DNA of 64,000 nt from Cercis canadensis (GCA_003255065.1 QAOA01005000.1:671754-735753); one strand, 5' to 3'. Shown: positions 38,435-48,690, counted from the stretch's first letter. Made by a program: numbers and translations. Notes: generated from the sequence alone by a model not told the origin.

Positions 38435-38977
38435 GAAAAAAGGAAAAGGAGAAATACATATGGGAATTAGTTTAGTTCATAAGTTAAAGGGCAGTAACAA
38501 GGATTGAAAATATAAACCAGAAGATATAACAAAATCAATTTAAACAGAACATGCAAAGAGTATCTTCTAAGGACGAGCTGTGGTGGGGGCTTCAGCCTTC
38601 GAAAGTTCTTCAATTTGGGGCTAGGGTTCAAAGCAAATGTGGAATGCTGCCTAACTCAAATGAGAATTCAGAAAAACACAACAAATGACGCCGCATTGAA
38701 TCAATTGTGCATTTTTCAAGTTTCTTTTCTTATTAAATCCATGTCATATGCTGATGTTGGAAATTAAAAATGCCACCTAAGCATTTAATGTGCCACCTCA
38801 GCATTTAATGGTGTCATATCAACAATTTTGTTACCTGTTACCAGCCCTCACTGACAGAAGACCATTTTGTTATGGATGTCCTATCTTTCGAGGACCAATT
38901 TGTTATTTTCTATATTTGAAAGACGATTTTGTTAAAAGTTCAATCTTTCGAAGACTGAAATATATGTAGGTTTACTC
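38435..38977. repeat. MULE-A right terminal inverted repeat
   Basis: Inverted copy of 33591-34130, ending GTAGGTTTACTC. Inside it, near 38300-38370, a short part of the repeat (GGTTCGGAGCAAGTGAGGAAG) occurs a second time, so the right arm has an internal partial duplication. Confidence 0.85.
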
Positions 38978-39710
38978 TAAATAGTGTCAAAACAAGTATC
39001 CAAAGTTTCAATAATTTATAGCAAAAAAAAAATTGATTCAAATTTCAATCATCCTTTAAAGCTCAATGAAATTTACAAGTGCTCTAGTAGAAGACCCAGA
39101 TTCTTCTCCAGCAGACAGAACTATTTATCTCATCTTCCAGCTTCTTTCCCTCATCTCTCTCCCTTTCTTAGATTCCATTCATTCTCTCACCTTCTTCCCA
39201 AACTTTATCCTATTGACGAACCCATCTTCCTCTCTCTACTCCACACGAATTGCCATCTTCATGTCCTCCACCAACACGTTCCTGTTTAAATGCTGCNTTT
39301 CGAAGACCAATTTGTTGTTTTCTATCTTTAAAAGACGATTTTGTTAAAAGTTCAATCTTTCGAAGACTGAAATGTATGTAGGGTTTACTCTAAATAGTGT
39401 CAAAACAAGTATCCAAAGTTTCAATAATTTATAGCAAAAAAAAAAATTGATTCAAATTTCAATCATCCTTTAAAGCTCAATGAAATTTACAAGTGCTATA
39501 GTAGAAGACCCAGATTCTTCTCCAGCAGACAGAACTATTTATCTCATCTTCCAGCTTCTTTCCCTCATCTCTCTCCCTTTCTTAGATTCCATTCATTCTC
39601 TCACCTTCTTCCCAAACTTTATCCTATTGACGAACCCATCTTCCTCTCTCTACTCCACACGAATTGCCATCTTCATGTCCTCCACCAACACGTTCCTGTT
39701 TAAATGCTGC
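38885..39710. repeat. direct duplication across the N at 39297 (probable assembly artefact)
   Basis: About 38885-39296 and 39298-39710 are the same sequence with scattered single-base differences, joined by one N. The duplicated unit includes the right end of MULE-A and its TSD, which a real second insertion would not repeat in this way. Best read as two allelic contig ends left unmerged. Confidence 0.8.
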
Positions 39711-39957
39711 TCTGCAAGAAGTGGCCACGCTATCATCGGAACTCCGGGAATCACCGCTTCCAGCACCGAATTCCAACCTCAGCGAGCCACAAACCCACCA
39801 ACCAATTGTCGATTTAGCACCTCCACTTACGGCGCCAACGACCTCACCACCAGACCCTTCTCTTTGGCTCTCTCCAGAAATCTATCTGGTAAGATCGAAC
39901 CCAAATCGAATGGAAGAGGAAGAAAGTTACTATGTTAAAATGTTGTTTTGCATGTAG
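39480..39957 (+). pseudogene. unrecognised open-frame segment captured in MULE-C
   Basis: The open frame 39480-39938 (first part duplicated at 39066-39296), and an overlapping frame 39664-39957 rich in Pro/Ser/Thr, include [17 protein letters not shown] and LWLSPEIYLVRSN. GC content and codon look are more gene-like than the flanks, and a GT-type donor follows CTATCTG near 39885. This fits a host gene exon carried by a Pack-MULE. I cannot name it, nor tell which frame is real. Confidence 0.3.
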
Positions 39958-40032
39958 GGGCATTTTTTTTTAAACCAAAATTTTCAATTGTTTTTACACA
40001 TCATCAATTTAATTGACATTTACTCTTTGTCA

Positions 40033-41309
40033 ATTAGAATTGAGTAAAACACCATTTTGGTCCTTGAAAGATTTGAGATTAAACAAAATCGTTCATGAAA
40101 GATAGGAAACAACAAAATGGTCCTCCAAAGATGCAACATCCATAACAAAATGGTCATCCATTAGTGTAGTCCGTTTGCAGGTGACGGAAGTGCTGACGTG
40201 TCACCGTTAAATGCTTATTTGGCCTGTTAGTGACTGACGTGGCATACTAAAATGGTCCTTCTTCATTTATTTCCCATTTCCCCTCCCATTCACGCACACC
40301 CCTTCTTCACCTTCCTCTATTTTCACTTCTCAAGCTCCAACCAAAGCACCACCGCCGGCTACCCCTTGCTTAGTTGGCCTCACGATAGGAGTGCAGGATA
40401 CTGTATAGTCTCTACCTTCCTCAAGCAAAGCCCGAATGGAGGGAATAACAGGAGCACATGTATGAGTATCAAGGCATCCTTCATTAATCAACTTAACAGC
40501 AATTAAGGAGTCTGTTTCCAAAATAACCTAATGCAACCCTTCACGAACAACCCAATCTAAAGCAATGTGAATATCTCACAGCTCTGCAAGAAAACTATTG
40601 CAAACTCCTAGGCCAGCTGCAAACCTATGCACCCAAGCTCCAGTATGATCTCTAAGCACACCTCTATAACCAGCCAGGCCATTGGTAGAGAAACAAGACC
40701 CATCAACATTAAACTTGCACCATCCAACTTCTGGGCACTTCCAACCCACTATGATCTTTTTCCCAGGCAAGAAACTCCTTCCATGCAACTGAGCACTGGC
40801 CTGCGACCTAACATACTCTTTTGCACTATGACCTTCAAAAACAAGTTTATTCACTACAAACTCCAACAAGCAATCCCAAAAATCGTTTGCCAATCACTAC
40901 CTTTTTCACCACCACGCACCACCCCTTTCTTCTGCTCTCCATTTCGCCCCTATCTCTCCTAGTGGTGCGTGGTGCTTGGGTGGGAGCTTGAGAAGTGAAA
41001 ATGGAGGAAGGTGAAGAAGAGGTGTGCGTGAATGGGGGGGGAAATGGGAAAAAAATGAAGAAGGACCATTTTAGTGTGCCATGTTAGTCACTAACAGGCC
41101 AAATAAGCATTTAACGGTGACACGTTAGCACTTCCGTCACNCACGTCAGCACTTCCGTCACCTGCAAACAGACTACACTAACGGATGACTATTTTGTTAT
41201 AGATGTTGCATCTTTAGAGGACCATTTTGTTGTTTCCTATCTTTCAGGGACGATTTTGTTTAATCCCAAATATTTCAAGGACCAAAATAGTGGTTTACTC
41301 ATTAGAATT
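40033..41309. mobile_element. Mutator-like element MULE-B (about 1.26 kb) with 9-bp TSD
   Basis: The element spans 40042-41300, flanked by exact 9-bp copies ATTAGAATT (40033-40041 and 41301-41309). The ends are GAGTAAAACACCATTTTGG and its inverted match at 41279-41300. The inverted repeats extend about 300 bp (about 40042-40350 and 40965-41300) with boxes AACAAAATGGTC and GGTGACACG. It inserted into the right arm of MULE-C. An N at 41141 interrupts the right repeat beside a 20-bp duplicated piece. The interior (about 40390-40893) is a minus-strand RNase H fragment. No transposase is present. Confidence 0.9.
40390..40893 (-). pseudogene. RNase H-like (RVT_3) domain fragment inside MULE-B
   Basis: Minus-strand reading gives WCKFNVDGS (first catalytic Asp), GYRGVLRDHTGAWVHRFA, an AEL with the expected Glu, then, past an in-frame TGA (40576-40578) and a TAG further on, LETDSLIAVKLI with the next Asp. 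This order is that of the plant RVT_3 RNase H found at the end of LINEs and as stand-alone genes. The two stops and lack of a full C-terminus make it a pseudogene. It fills the space between the inverted repeats, so a MULE has picked up retroelement or host RNase H DNA. Confidence 0.75.
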
Positions 41310-41735
41310 TTAATGTGTCAAAAAGGTAGCTAATGGTGACACATCATTAATTTCATTATTTGTTACTGTATTTCATTAACAAAAAATTATTTTGTTATTG
41401 ATGTTTTTTTTTTAGGACCAATTTATTATTATTATTTTTTAAATGACAAGTTTATTAAAAATTGAATGACTTAAATATAAATTTACTCAAAATTAAAAAC
41501 CTTTAAATTTTGTAAGAGATGAACATGTTTGTGTATTTATAATATATATAATCCAAAAGTAAATATTATTTTATTATAAAATTTAAGTCGGTGTATTCTT
41601 TTAAAATTATAGAAAAATTCAAGATTACTTTACAATTTTTCCCTCTTATTGCAATTTACCAGGCTAACAGCCAAGAGCCCATGTGGGAGCAAACCGCCCC
41701 AAACAAAATCTAGGGCTCAAAGCTTTGAAGTTTGA

Positions 41736-44339
41736 ATGATGAAAGTGAGAAATGAACCAACATGCAAGACTCGCTGCACGTTCTGGCTTCACAAGAAATA
41801 CAGATTTTGTTTTGTGCAAACGCTCGTCTCAATGATTCTTCATAAGCCTAATCTCTGTCTCCTTTCTCTCTCATGCTCTGTTGTTTCCCTCAGCTTCTCA
41901 AACTTTATGGATTTTTACTGGGTTAGATTATGCGGCAATCTCAATGATTATTCCCAGTAACATTTCTGGAGCTGTTTCTTCTCCTCTTATATATCTAATA
42001 TTCTGTATTAAGCATTTGCAATTATAATTCTCTGTTCATAATTCTTCATTTGCAGGTGATTGAGTTTGGAGCTGGTAGAGAGTCCTTCACACAAATGCCT
42101 AGTGGACTTGGCCCTGAAATGCTTTCACTGATTCTAGGACATGATAATCAAATTTGGAGACGCCCCTGGGGTTTTTGAACTCATATTGATCTTTAACTTA
42201 TTCATCCTTTGCATCATGCCAAGGCTTTTTCTAGACTGATCGATCTTTGCATCAGAATGAGAGGTTGATGTTTGAGCCTTTGAGAATTGACAGTAAGAGT
42301 CTTCAGAATCCTTGTTGGAGAAGATATAATGTAATTATAGATGGAGCTTTAAGTTTAAGTGCATTGGTTTTAAAGTTGTTATTGTGATTCTTGTATGAAC
42401 TTATTCAATTAACATTTAGTTATATATTGTGCTAATGCACTTATATATCAATCTTAGTGCTATTTGGTTCAACATCTTATAACCAATGCTATATGCATGA
42501 GTTGGCTGATGTTTCCAGTCAATGCTTATTTTTTCTCAATCAGACCTTTTATATATTGGTCATTCTGACTTCTAAGAGTAAACTATGTTGTGAAAGTGTT
42601 AGTGTATCTTGGTTTCACTCTGTATTGGTGATGGAGCCTTAGGAGTGTTATGTTACTTTTTTTTTGGTTACCCACCGGTGTCCGGGCTTCGCCCAACTAA
42701 TCCGGTTTCGAGCCGGGAAGGACCACAAGGGCGGTAAAGCTCTCCCAACAGACGCAGCTGCATTCCCAAGGGCTCGAACCCGAGACCCTTGGTTAAGCTA
42801 GAACAGCCCCTTACCAGCTGATCTACACGCTTGTTGGTAGTGTTATGTTACTTTGAGCAGTTGTGAAACAGTATTTATGCTGCTGGTGTTATATTGTATG
42901 TAATTTGGGTGGATTACTTAGATTGTTGGAGCGGGAATTGTGGTGGCGTGAATTACATATAAGCATGATTTTACTTTCATGCATCACTATTTAATGGTCT
43001 CTTGCGTCACTTTAGAGAACATATTTCTACTAACTAATTATTGTAGGGCTTAGCCCATTTAGTCCTTGTTGATTGGTGTCAGCTTCATTTGACCTTATCA
43101 GAAGCTCCACTTAGTTTTGGCTAATCTCATGCTTATTTTCACAACTAAAGAAAACTCCTTATAATGCTTATATGGTGTACTAGTTTTTCACTTCTTCCAT
43201 ATATTTTATATTTCATGTATATGGTATATATGTATTCTTGAATTTTTTACATGTTCTTTTCTTATTTTAAAATTCTAGTCTGTTTTATGTGGTAATCACG
43301 TTAAATATATGGTTTCCCACTGCCTAGTGTATTTTTTCTTATACGTGTTATTTCATCCCTTTTTCTTTGTTATGCTGTATTGCTGCCTAATTTATCTTTC
43401 TGTTAATGCTCCTTAATGTTTATTATATTTACTTGAGCTATATATTTTCTACTTATAGTGCCTTGCCACATTGTAAAATCTAACTTTTGCAGTTGAAGAT
43501 TTAGATTTGAATGCTATTGTGTCTTAGAAAGGAGTTCCTTTTCTGGCCGTTGGTAATCATCTAAGCGGGCCTGCAACAGGTAGTTTTTGCAATTTAGATA
43601 GAAAATCTAATGGAGTTAACGGTGGTTGTTGTATTGATGAAAAGATCAATCGTATGACTGATTGCAGGATTGTTTTTTTGTCATTTTTGCTGCTGACTTG
43701 ACTCTACGATGCTGCTTTCCTAAACGTAGAAAATTTAATAATAATCAGTATAGTGCTAATCAAAATTTATGAGATTTAACTATAGCAACATTTGACACCA
43801 TCTTTGTCAATGAAAACACTATATAAGTTAGCACTTTTTCCTTCCTCACTGGTGTCTGACGGTTATAGAGCCCTTTGCATCGTTCATTCTTTTTGGATGT
43901 GCATGTATCGTTTGGCTATGAGATCATTGTTCATCTAACTCTGCAGATTAAAAAAGTATTTTTTTGGATTTGTGATGACAAAGGAAGATTTTTATGCTGT
44001 TACATGGTTTACGAGCTGGGCAGTAGGTGCTAATCATGACTCAGATCTTCTTGATATTACTGACTGTAGATCACATTTGCAATCAATGTAATTATTCCAA
44101 ATCTTTTTTCAATATTTTGAGCCTCAAACTGTACATTAGTATTTCGAAAAGTGTTTTAGAAACTCGCAAACTGAATGTTGTGTTTGAACAGCGAAAAGGA
44201 GATAGATGATAGGTATGCAAGCGGAGTTGAAAAAATTACGGGGAGGTTGATGTGGTTGAGAGAGCCTGGATTAGATCCACGGCTTGTGAAACATGGTCCA
44301 GTTCCACCACATGAAGCACTCCTGAAAATCATTTGCTAA
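41736..44339 (+). pseudogene. TRM13: decayed tRNA:m4X (2'-O-methyl) methyltransferase TRM13 gene
   Basis: Scattered exons match TRM13 in order: the N-terminal zinc-finger segment TRCTFWLHKKYRFC (41757-41815), VIEFGAGR of the SAM-binding motif (42058-42081), DLNAIVS-stop-KGVPFLAVGNHLSGPAT (about 43503-43577), MTKEDFYAVTWFTSWAVGANH (about 43975-44040) with DITDCRSHLQSM after it, and a C-terminal block RLMWLREPGLDPRLVKHGP (about 44245-44300), ending at TAA 44337-44339. TRM13 methylates position 4 of several tRNAs. Damage: a 5-bp TTTTG duplication shifts frame inside the zinc finger, a TAG lies in the catalytic region (about 43525), and several exons are missing. A SINE sits between the second and third preserved blocks. 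A functional copy must exist elsewhere if the activity is kept. Confidence 0.8.
42644..42854 (-). mobile_element. tRNA-derived SINE with 16-bp target duplication
   Basis: The body is about 42660-42838 on the minus strand. The 5' end has an A-box-like segment (GTAGATCAGCTGGTAAGGGG) and a clear B box (GGGTTCGAGCCC) of an RNA polymerase III promoter. The 3' end has an A-rich tail (T run at 42657-42665 on the plus strand). Exact 16-bp copies of AGTGTTATGTTACTTT flank it (42644-42659 and 42839-42854). It lies within the TRM13 pseudogene. Confidence 0.88.
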
Positions 44340-45682
44340 TGGCCAAAATCAAATGAACCCCTGCAAAGCAGGGTATCCTCATGTGATTTTCATTTCTGGT
44401 TTTTTATACAAATTGCTTTTTTTTCAGTGGTATATTTCTGGTTATTTAAATTGGACGATCCCGCGGGGACTAGTGGTACTGGTAGGTAGAGGTGTTCATC
44501 GGTCGAATTAGGTTGGTTTTCAGGGAAAACATCACCCAACCGATGGTCATCGGGTGGAGAAAACAGCCACCTGCCGTCGACCAACTGATGGAGGAAATCG
44601 AGACATATTGGTTTGTGCCGGTTTGGTTTCAGGCGGTCGGTTTGAGCGGGTTGGTGTTTCATGGTAGTTACAAGTGGTTTGAAGTGGTGGAGGTTGATTC
44701 CACCATTTTTTGTGGGTGGTTTGAGTTGATGAAAAAAGAGCCTTATAGAGAGATGAGGGGATGCAAAAAGAAAATGGGGAGGCCAAGAGAAGGGTTTGAG
44801 AGGGAGTCACAATGTGAGAGTGTACAGTAGAGAGCACAGAGGGGAGAACAGAGAAAAAGAAAGGAAGAGTGCGAGATGGAGGGGAGAACAGAAAGACTAG
44901 CGTGAGAGAGACGATGATCAGAGAATGATAGAGTGAGAAAGAAGAGAAAAAGGTTGAGAGTGAAGGGGAAAGAAAAAAGCATACGAAAAGGCTAACAAGA
45001 GAGAGAAGAAAAAATTGAAAAGTCAAAGAATACTTCTTCAAAAATTGAAAGGANCCAAAATCAAATGAACCCCTGCAAAGCAGGGTATCCTCATGTGATT
45101 TTCATTTCTGGTTTTTTATACAAATTGGGGAGAATAGAGAAAAAGAAAGGAAGAGTGCGAGATGGAGGGGAGAACAGAAAGACTAGCGTGAGAGAGACGA
45201 TGATCAGAGAATGATAGAGTGAGAAAGAAGAGAAAAAGGTTGAGAGTGAAGGGGAAAGAAAAAAGCATACGAAAAGGCTAACAAGAGAGAGAAGAAAAAG
45301 TTGAAAAGTCAAAGAATACTTCTTCAAAAATTGAAAGGATAGAAAACGAGAGATGTTCAGCCATTAAAAAGTGGAAAGGATTTTATAAGAGAGAGAGAAA
45401 GTATCGGTTTTATTCGATTTTACTTAGTGAAAATCGAACTGACGGGTCAAAACCGAATTCTTCTATTTCAATCATCCGATTCTGTCTACATATCATCTCT
45501 AATCGTTGGATTGACATTAAAATAGTTGGGTTCGATCGGATTGTGACGGGTTACTCGGGTTATGAACACCGTAAGGTATATGCTGAATAGTCTAAGTTGT
45601 CCGCCTCTGAAAAATGAGAAGCCGAGTGTGCCTTATCCTCTTCAAATTAAGGTGCGTGTCAACAAAGACAGAATGAAGTATC
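44340..45682. other. purine-rich spacer with a duplicated, partly deleted block and transposon-like ends
   Basis: A 9-bp inverted pair GGTGTTCAT (44491-44499) and ATGAACACC (45562-45570) bounds about 1.08 kb of strongly GA-biased sequence, perhaps a non-autonomous DNA transposon. I find no clean target duplication. Sequence after 44342 restarts after the N at 45054, but the second copy lacks about 420 bp (about 44417-44838). Long minus-strand frames here are Ser/Leu/Phe low-complexity artefacts of the GA bias. Confidence 0.45.
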
Positions 45683-47788
45683 ATGATTAAAATGTTATGT
45701 CCTGCCTTACGCAATGGGCCATTATTTATGCGTTACTTTGACTTTCGCAGTCTCATCCTCTTGGGGAAGTACCACTTGCAGGTTCGCCGCTTCCTCTTCA
45801 CTTGTAGCACTCACTTCACTCGTACTGGCATGGAATCCCTAAAAGGGACCCTCGTTTTCACTACTGTCGGAAGGCCTCAATATGGTTTTGATGTATTTTC
45901 CGTCAACCTCATCTACCCTCCCCATCAGGCCACCGCCGACCACCGCCTCACTGATGGCATCTCCATCAATTACAATGCCCAGTTCGTGGAGGACCATCGG
46001 ACCTTCGTCTTTATCTCTGAACGAACTGGGTATCCTGGGATTTATCTGATTCGATCAGGACTTCCCAAGCCTGAGCTTTTAGCTCGTGTACCAGAGAGCC
46101 TCTTTCATGATCGCCCAATCATCAAGAATGGGAGGCTCTACTTCGTTTCCGCTCACGAGCAGCCTGATCGACCTTTCAAGAGTTGGTCTGCAGTTTACTC
46201 CACCAGCCTCAGTGAAAAAGGAATTACTAGGCTCACCCCCCATGGCACAGTCGACTACAGTCCTGCTGTATCACAAACCGGCAAATTTATAGCTGTAGCC
46301 TCATATGGGTCTCGTCCATGGGGTGGTGATTTCCGTGAGCTCCAAACGGATATACTTGTTTTCAGTGAGTCCAACCCAGTTAAGCGGATTCTGGTGAGTG
46401 GGCGAGGTGGATGGCCCACTTGGTCAGGGGACTCAACAATTTATTTTCATAGACAATCTGACGATGGATGGTGGAGCATTTTTCGAGTAGATTTGCCCGA
46501 TTCACAACTCTCTGGGTCTCCAAATCTACCAGTTCGGGTTACTCCGCCAGGCCTACACTGTTTCACCCCTGCCGCTTTCCATGACGGCAAGCGAATTGCT
46601 GTCGCAACTCGCCGGCGCGACAAGAATTTCCGACACATTGAGATTTTTGATCTGGAATCCAAGGCATTTTGCCCAATCACCGAGCTAATTAACCCGAGTT
46701 TCCACCACTACAATCCGTTTGTCTCTCCGAACTCTGACTATCTTGGATACCACCGATTTCGAGGTGAGTCAACCCAAGGCGAGTCCATAATCCCACATCT
46801 TGAACCAGTGTCATCTCCAATCAAAGAAATACGGATGCTGAGACTGAATGGTTCGTTTCCGACCTTTTGTCCAGCCGCTGATCTGATTGCCTTCCATCCT
46901 GATTTTGATGCGAAATCTGGCCTTAAGATTGTTAAATCAGACGGTTCTAAACGCTGGACCTTACTCAAAGGCCATACATCATTCTACAACTCGTGGAGTC
47001 CCACAGAGAAGCACGTCATATACACCTCGATAGGTCCAATCTTTGAGTCAGTGAAAGCAACAGTTCAGATTGCTCGCATCACATTCGACCCCGCAACTCT
47101 CACCGGTGATCGTGAAGACATTCCCTGCGATATAAAGATTCTCACAAGAGATGACACAGGCAATAATGCGTTCCCCTCATGTTCGCCGGACGGCAAATCC
47201 ATCGTGTTCCGATCGGGTAGGTCCGGAAACAAAAACCTGTACATAATTGACGCCGTTAACGGCGAGTTTAACGGTGATATACGGCAGTTGACGGATGGAC
47301 CGTGGATTGATACCATGCCCAGTTGGTCACCGAAAGGAGACCTCATAGCTTTCTCTTCGAATAGGCATAATCCTGGGAACGTGGAGGCGTTTAGCATCTA
47401 CGTCGTCAATTCTGACGGCTCTGGTCTTGGGAGAATCTACGTGGCAGGGGAGGAGGGTTCTGATGAGGTGGACAGAGAGAGGATCAACCATGTGTGCTTC
47501 AGCAATGACGGGGAGTGGTTGTTGTTTGCGGCTAACTTGGGCGGCGTGACGGCTGAGCCGGTGTCGTGGCCTAACCAGTTTCAGCCTTATGGGGATTTGC
47601 ATGTTGTGAAGGTGGATGGGACTGGGCTGAGGAGGCTTACGTGGAATGCATATGAAAATGGGACGCCGACGTGGCACACGGGTGTTGAGCTGGACATTGG
47701 GCGCTTATGTCTTGGAAATGGATTGGATATGGGAGATAAGTTGGAGGGTGAATTTGAAGAACCCCTCTGGATCTCCTGCGACATATGA
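45683..47788 (+). CDS. TolB-like/WD40-like beta-propeller protein (701 aa, or 652 aa from an internal Met)
   Basis: Intronless frame. From Met50 (ATG 45830) the start MESLKGTLVFTTVGRPQYGF matches the usual start of plant TolB/DPP6-N-like proteins, so 652 aa is the conservative product. The first ATG adds 49 residues with basic and hydroxyl residues that could be an organelle presequence or simply 5' leader. PD40/TolB repeats recur, such as SCSPDGKSIVFRSGRSGNKN and WSPKGDLIAFSSNR near residues 500-570, giving a propeller. There is no peptidase catalytic domain. Plant relatives (At4g01870/At1g21680 type, from memory) are uncharacterised and stress-linked at most. The gene is GC-richer than its surroundings and looks intact. 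Confidence 0.9.
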   Translation: MIKMLCPALRNGPLFMRYFDFRSLILLGKYHLQVRRFLFTCSTHFTRTGMESLKGTLVFTTVGRPQYGFDVFSVNLIYPPHQATADHRLTDGISINYNAQFVEDHRTFVFISERTGYPGIYLIRSGLPKPELLARVPESLFHDRPIIKNGRLYFVSAHEQPDRPFKSWSAVYSTSLSEKGITRLTPHGTVDYSPAVSQTGKFIAVASYGSRPWGGDFRELQTDILVFSESNPVKRILVSGRGGWPTWSGDSTIYFHRQSDDGWWSIFRVDLPDSQLSGSPNLPVRVTPPGLHCFTPAAFHDGKRIAVATRRRDKNFRHIEIFDLESKAFCPITELINPSFHHYNPFVSPNSDYLGYHRFRGESTQGESIIPHLEPVSSPIKEIRMLRLNGSFPTFCPAADLIAFHPDFDAKSGLKIVKSDGSKRWTLLKGHTSFYNSWSPTEKHVIYTSIGPIFESVKATVQIARITFDPATLTGDREDIPCDIKILTRDDTGNNAFPSCSPDGKSIVFRSGRSGNKNLYIIDAVNGEFNGDIRQLTDGPWIDTMPSWSPKGDLIAFSSNRHNPGNVEAFSIYVVNSDGSGLGRIYVAGEEGSDEVDRERINHVCFSNDGEWLLFAANLGGVTAEPVSWPNQFQPYGDLHVVKVDGTGLRRLTWNAYENGTPTWHTGVELDIGRLCLGNGLDMGDKLEGEFEEPLWISCDI

Positions 47789-48199
47789 GATTTCCGGAAG
47801 AAATTTATAGCTAATTCTTATGCTTTCTGCGAATATGACATTGTGAGACGACACAAGTATAATAATCCACCAAGGCTTCATTGCTTCAGAATTCTTCGTT
47901 TTGGTTATGGTCTGGAACAAATCTATTTGTTTTGATTTGGGTTTAAATAAATGGTGAAACAAAATTATCCAATATTGATGATTCAGCTGGCTTAGTTTGA
48001 CTTTTTATTTTGTTTCTAATTGTGCCAAAGATAGTCTAATGACTCAAACAATATTTTATTATGTTAAAGTGATGAATGTTTTTTTTATAAATACCTTACT
48101 ACTTACTAGTTACTAGGCTTGTATGTTATTTATCTAGTCAGCTTATTTTCTTGTAGGTAATTGAGAGAAATGTTTGGAAGATAAATTACCAGACATTTG

Positions 48200-48200
48200 C

Positions 48201-48240
<40 letters not shown>
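48200..48240. repeat. (TA)n(GA)n microsatellite
   Basis: A TA run followed by about 13 GA units. Confidence 0.95.
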
Positions 48241-48690
48241 TTTAATTAAAAAATAATCTTTAAAAAATTCATACCTATATTATTATATATAGGGAACTCT
48301 TCTTTTGGTGTCAAAAAATAAGGAATTAAAAATTAGAAAATAAAAATATTTTCTATAATTATCTCGTACTACCCTCAAACTAACTGTGTGTAAATAAATG
48401 AAAAAAGAAGAAGAAGATAATTACTTCAACTAATGGACAATTGAAGTGAAGAGTTTAATTATTTTTCTCCTAACCAATGGGCAGTTATTATAATTTAAAA
48501 GCTTTTTCTAAAAATACTAAAAGATATATATGTGCAATAAATCTTTAACTATAACATTTTAAAAAAATTAAAAATTAAAAATTAAAAATAAATGCTTTAT
48601 TTTTAGTTTCAACTATATTTATTTTTGTATGATATTTTAGTGAATGTGTGAATAACTTTGAAATATAATATGGAAGAAACGCTTATTATA

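Larger units (their letters stand above)
33582..38986. mobile_element. Mutator-like element MULE-A (about 5.4 kb) with long terminal inverted repeats and 9-bp TSD
   Basis: The element spans 33591-38977. It is flanked by exact 9-bp copies TAAATAGTG (33582-33590 and 38978-38986), the Mutator-superfamily size. The terminal inverted repeats are about 540 bp (33591 to about 34130, and about 38435-38977), starting GAGTAAACCTACAT and ending in its complement. No MURA-like transposase is visible, so it is non-autonomous. Inside it carries a GRF zinc-finger remnant (plus strand) and unrecognised minus-strand exon-like frames. The right end is repeated at about 39298-39390 because of the N-flanked assembly duplication. 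Confidence 0.88.
33161..41488. mobile_element. outer Mutator-like element (MULE-C), interrupted by two younger MULEs
   Basis: The left inverted repeat (about 33161-33410) matches, inverted, a right repeat now in two pieces: about 41310-41488 and 39960-40041, split by MULE-B. Landmarks shared by the arms include the AACAAATTAGTCCT-type box, the ATGTGTCA block and GATGTGTAAAAACAATT. The ends read TAGTAA at left and TTACTC at right. The flanking 9-mers CAAATTGAA (33152-33160) and AAAATTAAA (41489-41497) agree at 7 of 9 positions, a decayed target duplication. Internal DNA at 33411-33590 and 38987-39960 is not transposase and resembles a captured gene fragment. The arms have diverged, so this is the oldest layer. 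Confidence 0.72.

Noticed and set aside
39066..39938. Two near-identical open frames that look like a tandem gene pair
   Set aside because: They are the two sides of the N at 39297 and carry the MULE-A end with them, so they are most likely one locus assembled twice.
44547..45327. Long minus-strand Ser/Leu/Phe-rich open frames
   Set aside because: They arise from the GA-rich plus strand (CT-rich complement) and are duplicated across the N at 45054; low complexity only.
46447..47784. Minus-strand open frames within the TolB-like gene
   Set aside because: Shadows of a long GC-richer coding frame.
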